Of a stretch of 64,000 nucleotides of DNA, positions 1 to 10,223 are shown in pieces. The notes under the pieces were generated by a model. The model worked only from the letters and a program-made list of their open reading frames with translations, was not told the origin of the DNA and made no database searches. This DNA is from Acinetobacter sp. LoGeW2-3 (GTDB lineage: Bacteria; Pseudomonadota; Gammaproteobacteria; Pseudomonadales; Moraxellaceae): the NCBI RefSeq assembly GCF_002688565.1, contig NZ_CP024011.1, forward strand, positions 186,001 to 250,000, written 5' to 3'. A program made the position numbers and the translations under genes. The first letter of the stretch is position 1, and each line of letters opens with the position of its first letter.

Positions 1-825
1 ATATTAGGCACAGCAGCCAGCTCTTTTCTGATTGAACAGATTGCAGAACATATCCGTTTTGCTCTGGTCCACCCTGCAAATGACAATACCAAGATTGCCG
101 ATGTGATTCCTGTACTGACCATTGATAAGATTGCTCAGTATGTCGCAAGTAAAAGTGGTCATCGTCAGCGCCTGATCAAGAAAGTGGTGAATAATCCCGC
201 CTTCTCTGCCATGATCAGCCAATTGATCCAGCATTCAATTCAGGATTATCTGGATAATTCGGTGATTGCCAAGAGTGTACCGGGCGTTTCCCGCTTTATG
301 AAAATGGGCAAGTCTGTACTGGAAAATGTCACCGATACCAGTCTGGACAATACTATTGCCAAATACCTGCAAAAGAATATTCTGAAGTTGGGTCAGCTCA
401 GTGAAAATATTCTAAACCAGCATTTTGATGATGAAAAACTGTATCACTTTCAGGCGAATCTTTGGCACAAAATCAAAGATATGCCACTGTCTGTATTGAA
501 GAACTATATTGAAGTGCAAGATCTGAATCAGACGGTGAATTTAGGCCATGAGGTCTGGGACCATATTCGCCAGACTGATTATCTCCAACAACAGGTACAT
601 GACGGCGTACATGCCTGGTATGTACGCAATCAAGAACATACGTTTGATCTACTGCTTCGTGACCTAAATATTGATGAATCCCTGATTCAGCATGAGTTGA
701 ATGAATTACTGGTTCCTGTAATTCAACAGATGATTTCTCAAGGTTATTTACGCACACGTGCTCGTCTGTACTTAGAAAAATTTTATTATTCAAATCAAAC
801 TTTAGATATCTTAAAGTTAAAATAA
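1..825 (+). CDS. Uncharacterised protein, C-terminal part (cut by window start)
   Basis: The reading frame is open from the first base, so the true start lies outside the window; 274 codons plus stop are visible. A GTG at 103 could be mistaken for the start, but the codons before it are open and look coding. The visible part is rich in hydrophobic and charged residues and reads as mostly helical, with no long membrane segment, no cysteine cluster and no catalytic motif that I recognise. It ends just before a bidirectional terminator shared with nfuA, which faces it. I cannot assign a family or function. Confidence 0.7.
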   Translation: MLGTAASSFLIEQIAEHIRFALVHPANDNTKIADVIPVLTIDKIAQYVASKSGHRQRLIKKVVNNPAFSAMISQLIQHSIQDYLDNSVIAKSVPGVSRFMKMGKSVLENVTDTSLDNTIAKYLQKNILKLGQLSENILNQHFDDEKLYHFQANLWHKIKDMPLSVLKNYIEVQDLNQTVNLGHEVWDHIRQTDYLQQQVHDGVHAWYVRNQEHTFDLLLRDLNIDESLIQHELNELLVPVIQQMISQGYLRTRARLYLEKFYYSNQTLDILKLK

Positions 826-832
826 ATGCATT

Positions 833-861
833 AAAAAGCCCAGATCATTCTGGGCTTTTTT
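833..861. terminator. Bidirectional terminator
   Basis: A GCCCAGA/TCTGGGC stem is flanked by an A run on the left and a T run on the right, so it can end both the first gene (plus) and nfuA (minus). Confidence 0.85.
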
Positions 862-880
862 GGAAATAATGCAGTGATGC

Positions 881-1519
881 TTATTTCATGTAGGCGCCTT
901 CTGACTGGCTGTGGTCAGTTTGGTCAACCACGTGTGCCAATTCAGGAATATGCTGTTTCAGCGTTGTTTCCACACCTTGTTTTAGGGTGATATCAATTGC
1001 TGAACAACCTTGGCAACCGCCACCAAACTTAAGAACCGCTGTTAAACCATGTTCAGGGTTTTCTTTCACTTCTACCAATGCACAGTTACCACCGTGACCT
1101 GCTAGGCCTGGGTTGATTTCTGACTGAAGTACGTAAGTAATACGCTCTTCTACAGATGCATCAGGGCCCACACGTGGCACTTTAGAGTTTGGTGCACGGA
1201 AAGTTAGCTGACCACCAAAACGGTCTTTGTTGTAATCAATCACTGCATCCAGCAAATAAGGAATAGACGGTCTATCGATGTACGCAGGGAATTCTGGATA
1301 ATCCTGTTTGTAATCTGTCGGTACAACTTCATCTGGTGCACTATAAGCCATGCAACATTCAGCGCGCGGTGTACCCGGATTTTCCACAAAAACACGTACA
1401 CCAATACCTGGTGTATTTTGCTTTTCCAGTAGATCCTTTAAATACTCTTGTGCAGTCGGTGTAATCAATAGATTTGGAATTTCTTCTGTAACTGCAGTGC
1501 TGCTGTTCTCAGTCGACAT
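881..1519 (-). CDS. nfuA: Fe-S biogenesis protein NfuA
   Basis: This 212-residue protein is a carrier that delivers 4Fe-4S clusters to apo-enzymes in the cytoplasm. Residues 15 to about 105 form an A-type-like (degenerate IscA) domain and the rest is the Nfu domain. The Nfu cluster ligands are visible as CQGC at residues 169-172 within a GGGCQGCSAID stretch. The length is close to that of gammaproteobacterial NfuA, apart from a slightly longer acidic tail. The ATG is preceded by a GAGGAAA ribosome binding site about 9 bases upstream. It is a single gene, convergent with the first gene and divergent from the rhomboid gene. Identification is firm by family features. Confidence 0.95.
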   Translation of the reverse strand: MSTENSSTAVTEEIPNLLITPTAQEYLKDLLEKQNTPGIGVRVFVENPGTPRAECCMAYSAPDEVVPTDYKQDYPEFPAYIDRPSIPYLLDAVIDYNKDRFGGQLTFRAPNSKVPRVGPDASVEERITYVLQSEINPGLAGHGGNCALVEVKENPEHGLTAVLKFGGGCQGCSAIDITLKQGVETTLKQHIPELAHVVDQTDHSQSEGAYMK

Positions 1520-1679
1520 AACAATAATTTCCTCAAGCTGAAGCTGCTATTTTAACTGAAGATGCGGGGTAAATTTAAAATTTCAACTAAAATTGTCGGA
1601 TTTATTATAAAAGTACTACCTAAATGTCAGAATAATGGCAAGATTGAGTATCACCACTTCAGAATTAGAACTGCCAGAT

Positions 1680-2297
1680 ATGTTGCATTTACCCTTTAAT
1701 CATACCGTTACCCTTATTCTGATTACCTGCATTATCTCCTTTATCGCATTTTCCAAAGAACAGGTCATGAACCGTCTGATTTTCTGGCCACCAGCGATTC
1801 AGCGTGGCCAGTATGACCGTTTCATTTCGCATGGCTTTATTCATGCCGATGGCACACATCTACTGTTCAATATGATTACGCTGTTTTTCTTTGGCAGCAT
1901 TATTGAGAGCTTTTACCGCCAGTACCTTTATGATCTGGGCTTTGTTTTGTTCTACTTAGGTGGTCTGATTGCCGCGATTGTTCCGAGTTATCTTCAAAAT
2001 AAAAATAATCCACGTTGGGCCAGCCTAGGTGCTTCAGGCGCAGTATCGGCAGTGCTGTTTGCCTATATCCTGTTTGAGCCGTGGAAACTGATTTTTGTAT
2101 TCTTTATTCCAGTACCAGCGATTATTTTTGCGGTGCTTTATGTGGCATATAGTGTTTGGTCTGGCAAACGCGGTAATAGCAATATCAATCACAGTGCCCA
2201 CCTTTGGGGTGCGGCTTATGGTGTGATTATGACCATTATCCTGGAACCTCGACTGATTCCACATTTCCTGAATAAACTGGCGCAACTTCCTTTCTAA
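1680..2297 (+). CDS. Rhomboid-family intramembrane serine protease
   Basis: The protein has six or so hydrophobic segments and the rhomboid signature: the catalytic serine in GASG (residue 119 from this start) and the catalytic histidine in AHLWG (residue 174), with an HLLFN motif in the second membrane segment. Rhomboids cut transmembrane substrates inside the inner membrane; the substrate here is unknown. An ATG at 1635 in the same frame adds 15 polar residues. Neither start has a clear Shine-Dalgarno; I prefer 1680 because the first membrane helix begins soon after it, as is usual in this family. A terminator follows. Confidence 0.85.
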   Translation: MLHLPFNHTVTLILITCIISFIAFSKEQVMNRLIFWPPAIQRGQYDRFISHGFIHADGTHLLFNMITLFFFGSIIESFYRQYLYDLGFVLFYLGGLIAAIVPSYLQNKNNPRWASLGASGAVSAVLFAYILFEPWKLIFVFFIPVPAIIFAVLYVAYSVWSGKRGNSNINHSAHLWGAAYGVIMTIILEPRLIPHFLNKLAQLPF

Positions 2298-2312
2298 ATT
2301 CTTTGATTCATC

Positions 2313-2337
2313 AAGGGATAGTTACTATCCCTTTTTT
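2313..2337 (+). terminator. Terminator after the rhomboid gene
   Basis: An AAGGGATAG/CTATCCC stem is followed by six T residues. Confidence 0.85.
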
Positions 2338-2532
2338 AATCATTATCAAAGCTAATGCAAATTAAATTTTAAACAAGTAATGAAAAGGAAACTGTGTGTT
2401 TCCCTTTTACTTGAAACATCTCGTAATAATTTCCAAAGTCAGGATGTCATATATTGCCAACCTTGGACTAAATTTTGCAGCGATAATGTTTACATCTGTA
2501 TATTAATTGCTGTAAATCGCGAGATATTTTGC

Positions 2533-4074
2533 ATGTCCACTTCCCTAGACGGTCTTCAATTCCCCATTTCCAATCCACAACAAAAACCAAGCACATCGAA
2601 AATCGGCCGTAACATCATTTCTGAAGCCTTAGGCGCAGTTGATCCTGTGCATGCCACCGCAGCGCAACAGGAAAAAAACTGGCGTAAGCAATATCCGGTT
2701 CACTTCAAGCATTTGGTTGAAGATGGACTGCGCTCTCAAGGTGCAGCACTCAGCATTGCTAAGCAAGGTTTAGAAACGGCGCATTGCAGCTTTGAGTTTT
2801 ACCGTGATGGTCAGAAGCATCTGCTAAAAGATGTGATGTCTCTGCCTGCGCAGAACCTGAATACTTTCCAGCTGAAAGATCAGTCTGACAAACCCCCAGA
2901 ATGGTATGTACCTTACCATGGTAAAAAGCTGCAAGGACAAGCATTACTGGATCAGATCCAGTCTTGGGAAGAACGCGGCATTGTCGAGCCAAGTCATGCC
3001 AATGCCTTGCGTGAATGTATTGCCCATCCGGAATGGTTTGACCTATCTGATCGTACCACTGTTCTATTTGGGGCTGCTTCTGAAGCAGGCCCACTAACCT
3101 GGCTGTCTAAATGGAAAGCCAATATTGTCGCGATTGACCTGCCGAATACCCGTGTCTGGGGCAAGATTCTGGATACGGTGAGTCAAGGTAATGCGACTTT
3201 ATATGCACCATCAGTTGAAGCGCTGCCAGCTGATACTTCACTAGACATTTTAAAAGAAAAACTAGGGGCTAACCTGCTCACCCAAATTCCTGAAATTGCC
3301 CAATGGCTGATTCAGTTCAAACAGGATCTGGATCTGGCTGCGATTGCCTATCTGGACGGTGAAAAGCACGTACGTGTTTCTATGGCAATGGATGCCATTA
3401 TGAAATATGTCAGTGAGCAAAAAGCCAATACTAGCCTGATGTATATGTGTACCCCAACGGATGTGTACGCAGTTCCTGAAGAAGTGGTTCAAGCTTCACA
3501 AAGCAAATATCAACATCTTTCCAAAATTGAAAGTACGTTAACCAAAGGTATTTCACTGATTTCACACAAGCACTTTTTCCAGAAGAATGAGCAGGATCTG
3601 TTCAAGGTTGGCGACAAGTCTTATGGTGTTTGCGACTGTTTGGTGGTTGAGCAAGGTCCAAATTATGCATTAGCTAAACGCATCCAGCAATGGCGTGCAA
3701 CGCTAGCACGTGCCAATGGTCAGCGTGTCAGCATCAATATTGCACCTTCGACGACGACTTATTCAGTGACCAAGAATCCGTTATTAAAAGCTGCATTTAA
3801 CGGTGCTAGCCTGTTTGATGTAGAAGCTTTTGCACCAGAAACCACCAATGCGGTTATGGCTGCCCTTTGGATTCATGACCTGCGTAATACTGAGTCAGTC
3901 GCCAATCCTAATGTAAAACTCAATCATCCTTTAGAGCTGATGATGTTTGGTGCGAATCATGGCGGTTTATGGCGTGTGGCTTATTTGGCGCGTACTGCTC
4001 TGCCTTTTGCTGCGTTGTATGGTTTTGCAACGGATAAATTACCGAAGGGATTGTTAGGTAAGTTGAAGAAGTGA
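2533..4074 (+). CDS. Uncharacterised 513-residue protein with Rossmann-like segment
   Basis: I do not recognise this family with certainty. The frame is open upstream to 2380, but that stretch is AT-rich and non-coding in character; ATG at 2533 starts MSTSLDGLQFP and is the likely start. Around residues 175-205 a hydrophobic beta strand, a small-residue turn (FGAASEAGP) and a second strand ending in an acidic residue (VAIDLP) look like a nucleotide-binding Rossmann entry, possibly NAD(P) or SAM, though the glycine pattern is not canonical. The C-terminus has a short hydrophobic stretch and a basic end (GLLGKLKK). Base use matches the neighbouring core genes, so it is probably a resident gene. 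It stands alone between two intergenic regions. Confidence 0.75.
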   Translation: MSTSLDGLQFPISNPQQKPSTSKIGRNIISEALGAVDPVHATAAQQEKNWRKQYPVHFKHLVEDGLRSQGAALSIAKQGLETAHCSFEFYRDGQKHLLKDVMSLPAQNLNTFQLKDQSDKPPEWYVPYHGKKLQGQALLDQIQSWEERGIVEPSHANALRECIAHPEWFDLSDRTTVLFGAASEAGPLTWLSKWKANIVAIDLPNTRVWGKILDTVSQGNATLYAPSVEALPADTSLDILKEKLGANLLTQIPEIAQWLIQFKQDLDLAAIAYLDGEKHVRVSMAMDAIMKYVSEQKANTSLMYMCTPTDVYAVPEEVVQASQSKYQHLSKIESTLTKGISLISHKHFFQKNEQDLFKVGDKSYGVCDCLVVEQGPNYALAKRIQQWRATLARANGQRVSINIAPSTTTYSVTKNPLLKAAFNGASLFDVEAFAPETTNAVMAALWIHDLRNTESVANPNVKLNHPLELMMFGANHGGLWRVAYLARTALPFAALYGFATDKLPKGLLGKLKK

Positions 4075-4138
4075 TTTATTTTCTTCAATCTAAAATTCTT
4101 CTAGGGCAAGTAGTAAATAGTATTTTAATTTAAAACTA

Positions 4139-4287
4139 TACCCTCACCCCAGCCCTCTCTTACGCTTCGTTTAAAGCAGTGCTTTAAACTCGCTCAGGGA
4201 GCGGGAGCTTTCTTTGTGAATTTAATAATTATTTTTAATTATAAAGGAAGTTCCCTTTCCTCTCAGGAGAGGGTTAGGGAGAGGTAA
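4139..4287. repeat. GC-rich palindromic intergenic repeat, copy A
   Basis: The element starts with CCCTCACCCCAGCCCTCTC and ends with GAGAGGGTTAGGGAGAGG, which are imperfect inverted copies. Inside is a TTTAAAGCAGTGCTTTAAA palindrome followed by CTCGCTCAGG. The same modules recur near 15.1, 26.1, 57.6, 58.4 and 60.3 kb. No coding capacity is visible. Confidence 0.75.
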
Positions 4288-4301
4288 AAAATCACCCATA
4301 A

Positions 4302-4327
4302 AAAAACGCTGCCTAAGCAGCGTTTTT
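4302..4327. terminator. Terminator of the phosphate transporter gene
   Basis: An ACGCTGC/GCAGCGT stem is flanked by A and T runs. It lies just past the minus-strand stop codon at 4341 and could work in both directions. Confidence 0.85.
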
Positions 4328-4340
4328 ACATCAAATTTTT

Positions 4341-5960
4341 TTAGAAAACTTGTAGCAGAATCCAGTACAAACCACCAGATAAACAGATCGTTGCTGGCAG
4401 TGTAAATACCCAGGCAGACAAAATCGATTTAACCATTTTAAAGTTCAAGCCAGACTTATTCGCCACCATCGTACCTGCAACTGCAGAGTTTAGGACGTGC
4501 GTGGTAGATACTGGCATACCAAAACCATCAGCAGCAGCAATCGTAGACATGGCAACCAGCTCGGCTGACATACCTTGACCATAAGTCATATGCTCTTTAC
4601 CGATCCGCTCACCAACCGTCACGACAATACGCTTCCAGCCGACCATGGTACCTAAACCGAGTGCCAATGCAGTCGCGACTTTTACCCAGGTAGGAATGTA
4701 TTGCAGGAATGAATCCAGATTGTCACGGTATTCATCAACTGTTTGTTCCTGAGCCTCACTCATTGCCGGTAAAGCTTCTGCTTTATCCAGACGTTTAAAC
4801 GCTGTGGTGCTCAGGTACATGTCATTCCGGAATTCTGAAACTTGCGCTTCTGGAACATCCTTGATGTTGCCATAGCTACCGACCTTATCACCCAGATGAT
4901 CCGTCAGACTTGCCAGTGCAGGAACAACCTCAGCATTCAATTCTTTGGTTTGAATGTAGGTCGTGATGATGGCACGTGCTTTTTCGTCTGGAATATCTTC
5001 ATGCTGCGGATAAATCGCATCAGCTGTTTGTGCAGACAACTGGCCAAAAGACTGGATATGTGCTGCATCCAGATTTTTATTCAGTGAATATGCCAAAGGT
5101 ACACAACCGATCAGGATCAGCATGATCAGGCCCATACCTTTTTGACCGTCATTTGAACCGTGCGCGAAACTCACACCCGTACAAGTAAAGATCAGAATGG
5201 CACGAATCAATGGTGGTGGTGGCTTGTTGCCTTCAGGTGGCTTAAACAGTTCAAGTTGCTTACGGAACACCTTTTTCACTAACAGGAACAAGACAGCAGC
5301 AAATGCAAAACCAATCAAAGGTGAAAACAGCAATGCTTTACCAACTTTCAGCACCTGCTCCATATCCACACCAGAAGCACCACCACCCGAATTCAGCAGG
5401 TAGTTCATGATGCCTACGCCCAGAATCGAACCGATCAGGGTATGTGAACTGGAAGCTGGAATGCCGAGGAACCAGGTGCCCAGATTCCACAGAATCGCAG
5501 CGATCAGCATGGCAAAAACCATGGCAAAACCGGCACCCGTGCCGACATTCATGATCAGTTCAACTGGCAGTAATGCAATGATCCCGTAGGCAACGGCACC
5601 ACTGGCGACCATTACCCCAAGGAAATTACAGAAACCTGCCCACATGACCGCAACTGGTGCAGACAGTGCATTGGTATAAATCACGGTCGCAACCGCATTG
5701 GCCGTATCGTGGAAACCGTTGACGAATTCAAAGCCCAGCGCAATCAGCAGTGCTGAAGCTAAAAGGATCATGGAATACAGACCGATCGGTGGAACATGAG
5801 CCAAATCTGAAGTCACTTGGAAGCCGATATAAATCAGCGTAGAAATAATGAGAGTCAGAAACACCGGCATAAAAAATTTCGGTGTTGGCACATGAACATT
5901 GGCCGGCTTATCAGAAGGCGACTGTTGGGCTGAACCTAAGGGAGTTTGATTAGAATTCAT
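4341..5960 (-). CDS. pit: PiT-family inorganic phosphate transporter
   Basis: A multi-spanning inner-membrane carrier of about 539 residues that imports phosphate, usually as a metal-phosphate complex with protons or sodium. Both halves carry the family signature: GFEFVNGFHDTANAVAT near the N-terminus, and an AADGFGMPVSTTHVLNSA region near the C-terminus. A hydrophilic loop of roughly 100 residues separates the halves. The frame also has an ATG at 5993. I prefer 5960 (MNSNQ) because a Pho-box-like site at 6010-6027 would place the promoter's -10 hexamer almost on top of the 5993 codon. Neither start has a strong Shine-Dalgarno. There is no phoU-like gene next to it. Regulation by PhoB is inferred from the operator. 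Confidence 0.9.
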   Translation of the reverse strand: MNSNQTPLGSAQQSPSDKPANVHVPTPKFFMPVFLTLIISTLIYIGFQVTSDLAHVPPIGLYSMILLASALLIALGFEFVNGFHDTANAVATVIYTNALSAPVAVMWAGFCNFLGVMVASGAVAYGIIALLPVELIMNVGTGAGFAMVFAMLIAAILWNLGTWFLGIPASSSHTLIGSILGVGIMNYLLNSGGGASGVDMEQVLKVGKALLFSPLIGFAFAAVLFLLVKKVFRKQLELFKPPEGNKPPPPLIRAILIFTCTGVSFAHGSNDGQKGMGLIMLILIGCVPLAYSLNKNLDAAHIQSFGQLSAQTADAIYPQHEDIPDEKARAIITTYIQTKELNAEVVPALASLTDHLGDKVGSYGNIKDVPEAQVSEFRNDMYLSTTAFKRLDKAEALPAMSEAQEQTVDEYRDNLDSFLQYIPTWVKVATALALGLGTMVGWKRIVVTVGERIGKEHMTYGQGMSAELVAMSTIAAADGFGMPVSTTHVLNSAVAGTMVANKSGLNFKMVKSILSAWVFTLPATICLSGGLYWILLQVF

Positions 5961-6009
5961 GCAAGCAGTAATAGAGGATTCAAGAATCCCCATATTGTTC
6001 AGTTAAATT

Positions 6010-6042
6010 GTGACAATTATATGACAAAGCGCTGTCATATAA
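6010..6042 (-). promoter_or_regulatory. Pho-box-like operator with overlapping perfect palindrome
   Basis: Read on the minus strand, TTGTCAT-ATAA-TTGTCAC (6010-6027) has two half-sites 11 bases apart, as in PhoB Pho boxes (CTGTCAT repeats), with one mismatch in the first half-site and two in the second. It overlaps a perfect inverted repeat, TTATATGACA and TGTCATATAA (6017-6042) with a 6-base spacer. It lies directly upstream of the phosphate transporter gene. PhoB binding is inferred from motif and context only. Confidence 0.55.
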
Positions 6043-6476
6043 ACCAATTTTTCAGATTTTCTCACTGCCGTTTATCCTGTAACTCCATACAATAAAAATG
6101 AAAATTAAAATTTTAAAATCAGTTATTTACTGAAATAACAGTATTCTATTAATCAATTTTATTCATGTTTTGCAATATATCTATTCTACCCATCACAGCT
6201 GTCATATTCTTGAAGCTTATACCCTTGGGTTCATATTGCCCTGCTCATATGACATTTTCATGAAACTCACTTACATTTTATTTTCCAGTTAAGTGCCCTT
6301 CTCAGGGACTTTATTAATGCAGTTTTCTATCTGTTTTCAGCTTGCTAGGCAGACCTAGATTTCCTTATCAAATTTTCATATCAGATATATCCAGCATTCT
6401 GTATAAGCACTACAGAAAACTGCGCACTAATCTGTTAAGATTGTTGCCGTTTTTGATGCTTACTGAGAAAGTTTGA
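6043..6476. other. Long intergenic region between pit and metH
   Basis: About 430 AT-rich bases without a credible gene. A second, weaker Pho-box-like pair lies on the minus strand at 6249-6266 (GTTTCAT-GAAA-ATGTCAT), and an isolated CTGTCATA occurs near 6199. I looked for the conserved core of a cobalamin riboswitch before metH and did not see it. Confidence 0.5.
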
Positions 6477-9400
6477 ATGTCTACACTTGCCACCTTAAAA
6501 GAACTTCTTGCCAAGAGAATTTTAATTATCGATGGTGCGATGGGTACCATGATCCAGCGCCATAAATTGGAAGAAGCCGATTATCGTGGTGAGCGTTTTG
6601 CTGATTGGGCATACGATCTTAAAGGCAATAACGACTTACTTGTGCTGACTCAGCCACAGATTATTCAAGGCATTCACGAAGCGTATCTTGAAGCCGGTGC
6701 CGATATCATTGAAACCAATACCTTTAACGGTACCCGTGTTTCAATGTCTGACTATCACATGGAAGATCTGGTTCCTGAGATCAACCGTGAAGCAGCCCGT
6801 CTTGCCAAAGAAGCATGTGCCAAATATTCAACGCCTGAGAAACCACGTTTTGTGGCTGGTGTAATTGGGCCGACATCACGCACGACCTCTATTTCTCCAA
6901 ACGTAAATGATCCTGCGTTCCGTAACATTACCTTTGATCAGCTAAAAGTAGATTACATTGAATCGACGAAAGCACTGATTGAAGGTGGTGTCGATATCAT
7001 CCTGATCGAAACTGTATTCGATACTTTAAATGCCAAAGCTGCGATCTTTGCGGTGAAGGAAGTATTTAAAGAATTGGGCACTGAACTACCAATCATGATT
7101 TCAGGTACGATTACTGATGCATCTGGCCGTACCTTGACAGGTCAAACTGCGGAAGCATTCTGGAACTCAATGCGTCATGCAGAACCGATCTCGATTGGTT
7201 TCAACTGTGCCCTTGGTGCAGATGCAATGCGTCCACACGTCAAAACTGTATCTGACGTTGCCGATACTTTCGTGTCTGCGCATCCGAATGCTGGCTTACC
7301 AAATGCCTTCGGTGGTTATGATGAAACGCCGGAAGAAACTGCAGCCTTCATTAAAGAATTTGCGGAAAGCGGCCTGATCAACATCACGGGTGGCTGTTGT
7401 GGTACAACGCCTGATCATATTCGTGCGATTGCTCAAGCAGTTGAAGGGATTGCCCCACGTCAAGTTCCTGAGATTGAACCAGCATGTCGCCTCAGTGGTT
7501 TAGAGCCATTTAACATTACCAAAGATTCATTGTTCGTGAACGTGGGTGAACGTACCAACGTCACCGGTTCGAAAAAATTCCTGCGTCTGATCAAAGAAGA
7601 AAACTTTGCCGAAGCGCTAGATGTTGCGCGTCAACAGGTTGAAGCTGGTGCACAGATCATCGACATCAACATGGATGAAGGCATGCTCGATTCAGAAGGT
7701 GCGATGGTGCACTTTTTGAATCTGGTGGCATCTGAACCTGATATCTCTCGTGTGCCCATCATGATTGACTCATCTAAATGGGAAATCATTGAAGCTGGCC
7801 TGAAATGCGTGCAAGGTAAAGCAGTTGTAAACTCGATCTCCCTGAAAGAAGGTTATGACGAGTTTGTTGAACGCGCCCGCCTCTGCCGTCAATACGGTGC
7901 AGCCGTGATCGTGATGGCATTCGATGAAGATGGTCAGGCAGATACAGCTGAACGTAAAAAACAAATCTGTAAACGTTCTTATGACGTTCTGGTGAATGAA
8001 GTCGGCTTCCCTGCTGAAGATATTATTTTTGACCCGAACGTATTTGCCGTGGCAACTGGTATTGAAGAACACAACAACTATGGTGTGGACTTCATTGAAG
8101 CAACTGGTTGGATTAAACAAAACCTGCCACATGCGATGATTTCAGGTGGTGTATCGAACGTATCGTTCTCATTCCGTGGTAATGAGCCTGTGCGTGAAGC
8201 GATTCACTCGGTGTTCTTGTACCATGCCATTCAACAAGGCATGACCATGGGGATCGTGAACGCAGGTCAAATGGCAATTTACGATGACATCGATAAAGAA
8301 CTGAAAGCAGCCGTTGAAGATGTTGTGCTTAACCGTAACCAGGGTGCAAGCGGCAATGAAGCCACTGAAAAATTGCTGGAAATTGCTGAAAAATACCGTG
8401 GTCAAGGTGGCACGCAAAAAGCCGAAGAAAACCTTGAATGGCGTAATGAAAGCGTTGAAAAACGCCTGGAATATGCATTGGTAAAAGGCATCACCACTTA
8501 TATCGACCAAGATACTGAAGAAGCACGTTTAAAAGCCACTCGCCCACTAGACGTGATCGAAGGTCCATTAATGGCAGGTATGAACGTGGTCGGTGATCTG
8601 TTCGGTGCCGGTAAAATGTTCCTGCCACAGGTAGTAAAATCTGCACGTGTCATGAAACAAGCTGTGGCTTGGTTGAACCCGTACATCGAAGCGGAAAAAA
8701 CCCAAGGTGAAGCCAAAGGTAAAATCCTGATGGCGACCGTAAAAGGCGACGTCCATGACATTGGTAAGAATATCGTAGGCGTGGTACTGGGCTGTAACGG
8801 TTATGACGTGGTCGATCTTGGTGTGATGGTGCCATGTGAAAAGATTCTACAAACTGCGATTGATGAAAAAGTCGATATCATCGGTTTGTCTGGTCTGATC
8901 ACCCCGTCTCTAGATGAAATGGTTTTTGTTGCCAAAGAAATGCAGCGTAAAGGCTTTAACATTCCATTGATGATTGGTGGTGCAACGACTTCTAAAGCGC
9001 ATACTGCTGTGAAGATTGCTCCTCAATACCAGAATGATGGCGTGTACTACACGGCTGATGCCTCTCGTGCGGTCGGTGTAGCGACTCAATTACTTTCTGC
9101 CGAAATGAAACCAAAACTGGCAGCAGACTATGCAGCGGATTATGAAAAAATCCGTGTCCGTCTTGCCAACAAACAGCCGAAAGCTGCGAAGCTGTCTTAT
9201 GCTGAATCGGTTGAAAATGGTTTCAAAATCGACTTCGACAAGAATGCGCCATTTAAGCCAAACTTTATCGGTTCACAAACTTTCACCAACTATCCTTTAG
9301 AAACCTTGGTGGAATACTTTGACTGGACACCGTTCTTTATTTCTTGGAGTTTGGCTGGCAAATTCCCGAAAATTCTTGAAGATGAAGTCGTTGGTGAAGC

Positions 9401-10163
9401 AGCACGTGATCTGTATGCACAAGCACAAGCAATGTTGAAAGACATTATCGACAATAAACGTTTCGATGCGCGTGCAACGTTCAGCATCTACCCTGCAAAT
9501 CGTACCGGTTCAGATACGGTTGCTGTGACTGATGAAGCTGGTAATGTAACGCATACTTTTGAACACTTACGTCAGCAGTCTGACAAAGTGACTGGTAAAG
9601 CGAACTACTCTTTGGCTGACTTTATTGCGCCTAAAGATGTGGTTCAGGATTACTTGGGTGGCTTTACCGTTTCGATCTTTGGTGCGGAAGAGCTGTCTCA
9701 GGAATATAAAGCCAAAGGTGATGACTATAACGCAATTATGGTTCAAGCCTTGGGTGACCGTTTTGCGGAAGCCTTTGCAGAGCATCTGCACCAGCGCATC
9801 CGTAAAGAGTTCTGGGGCTATCAGGCTGACGAAACTCTGGACAATGATGAATTGATCAAAGAGAAGTATGTCGGCATCCGTCCTGCGCCGGGCTACCCAG
9901 CTTGTCCTGAACATTCTGAAAAAGTGCCATTGTTCAACTGGTTAGGTACGACTGAGAAGATGGGTACTTACCTGACTTCTAGCTTTGCGATGTGGCCACC
10001 TTCATCAGTAAGCGGTTTCTATTATGCAAACCCTGAAACTGAATACTTTAATGTGGGCAAAATCTCTGGCGATCAGCTGGAAGATTATGCGAAACGTAAA
10101 GGCTGGACACTGGATGAAGCGAAACGTTGGTTAGCGCCAAATCTGGATGATTCTATCGTGTAA
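6477..10163 (+). CDS. metH: Cobalamin-dependent methionine synthase
   Basis: The enzyme methylates homocysteine with methyltetrahydrofolate, using methylcobalamin as carrier. All four modules are present in 1228 residues, the normal length: an N-terminal homocysteine-binding barrel with its zinc cysteines (GFNCALG near 240 and GGCCGTT near 307), a pterin-binding domain (from about 350, [10 protein letters not shown]), the cobalamin domain with [11 protein letters not shown] near 757-767 holding the cobalt-ligating histidine, and the C-terminal reactivation domain that binds SAM ([12 protein letters not shown] near 1137). The ATG at 6477 fits the family N-terminus. It is transcribed alone and ends at a strong terminator that also marks the edge of the SIR2-HerA insertion. 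Confidence 0.98.
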   Translation: MSTLATLKELLAKRILIIDGAMGTMIQRHKLEEADYRGERFADWAYDLKGNNDLLVLTQPQIIQGIHEAYLEAGADIIETNTFNGTRVSMSDYHMEDLVPEINREAARLAKEACAKYSTPEKPRFVAGVIGPTSRTTSISPNVNDPAFRNITFDQLKVDYIESTKALIEGGVDIILIETVFDTLNAKAAIFAVKEVFKELGTELPIMISGTITDASGRTLTGQTAEAFWNSMRHAEPISIGFNCALGADAMRPHVKTVSDVADTFVSAHPNAGLPNAFGGYDETPEETAAFIKEFAESGLINITGGCCGTTPDHIRAIAQAVEGIAPRQVPEIEPACRLSGLEPFNITKDSLFVNVGERTNVTGSKKFLRLIKEENFAEALDVARQQVEAGAQIIDINMDEGMLDSEGAMVHFLNLVASEPDISRVPIMIDSSKWEIIEAGLKCVQGKAVVNSISLKEGYDEFVERARLCRQYGAAVIVMAFDEDGQADTAERKKQICKRSYDVLVNEVGFPAEDIIFDPNVFAVATGIEEHNNYGVDFIEATGWIKQNLPHAMISGGVSNVSFSFRGNEPVREAIHSVFLYHAIQQGMTMGIVNAGQMAIYDDIDKELKAAVEDVVLNRNQGASGNEATEKLLEIAEKYRGQGGTQKAEENLEWRNESVEKRLEYALVKGITTYIDQDTEEARLKATRPLDVIEGPLMAGMNVVGDLFGAGKMFLPQVVKSARVMKQAVAWLNPYIEAEKTQGEAKGKILMATVKGDVHDIGKNIVGVVLGCNGYDVVDLGVMVPCEKILQTAIDEKVDIIGLSGLITPSLDEMVFVAKEMQRKGFNIPLMIGGATTSKAHTAVKIAPQYQNDGVYYTADASRAVGVATQLLSAEMKPKLAADYAADYEKIRVRLANKQPKAAKLSYAESVENGFKIDFDKNAPFKPNFIGSQTFTNYPLETLVEYFDWTPFFISWSLAGKFPKILEDEVVGEAARDLYAQAQAMLKDIIDNKRFDARATFSIYPANRTGSDTVAVTDEAGNVTHTFEHLRQQSDKVTGKANYSLADFIAPKDVVQDYLGGFTVSIFGAEELSQEYKAKGDDYNAIMVQALGDRFAEAFAEHLHQRIRKEFWGYQADETLDNDELIKEKYVGIRPAPGYPACPEHSEKVPLFNWLGTTEKMGTYLTSSFAMWPPSSVSGFYYANPETEYFNVGKISGDQLEDYAKRKGWTLDEAKRWLAPNLDDSIV

Positions 10164-10184
10164 GAATCCTCTAATTTAGAGAAG

Positions 10185-10214
10185 AAAAAATCCCCTCGAG
10201 TGAGGGGATTTTTT
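10185..10214. terminator. Bidirectional terminator of metH and the HerA gene
   Basis: An AATCCCCTC/GAGGGGATT stem is flanked by A and T runs. metH ends 22 bases to the left and the minus-strand HerA gene stops 10 bases to the right, so both appear to share it. Confidence 0.9.
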
Positions 10215-10223
10215 ATTGAAATA

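Noticed and set aside
473..793. 106-codon reading frame opposite the first gene
   Set aside because: It lies wholly inside a clear coding frame on the other strand and has no ribosome binding site or motif.
2380..2532. N-terminal extension of the 513-residue protein
   Set aside because: The extra codons are AT-rich and low in coding character, and MSTSLDG at 2533 is a normal protein start.
6361..6476. Cobalamin or SAM riboswitch before metH
   Set aside because: I saw no B12-box-like core or the paired arms expected of either riboswitch in the leader.
9567..9914. 115-codon reading frame on the minus strand within metH
   Set aside because: A shadow of the metH reactivation domain; composition follows metH codon positions.
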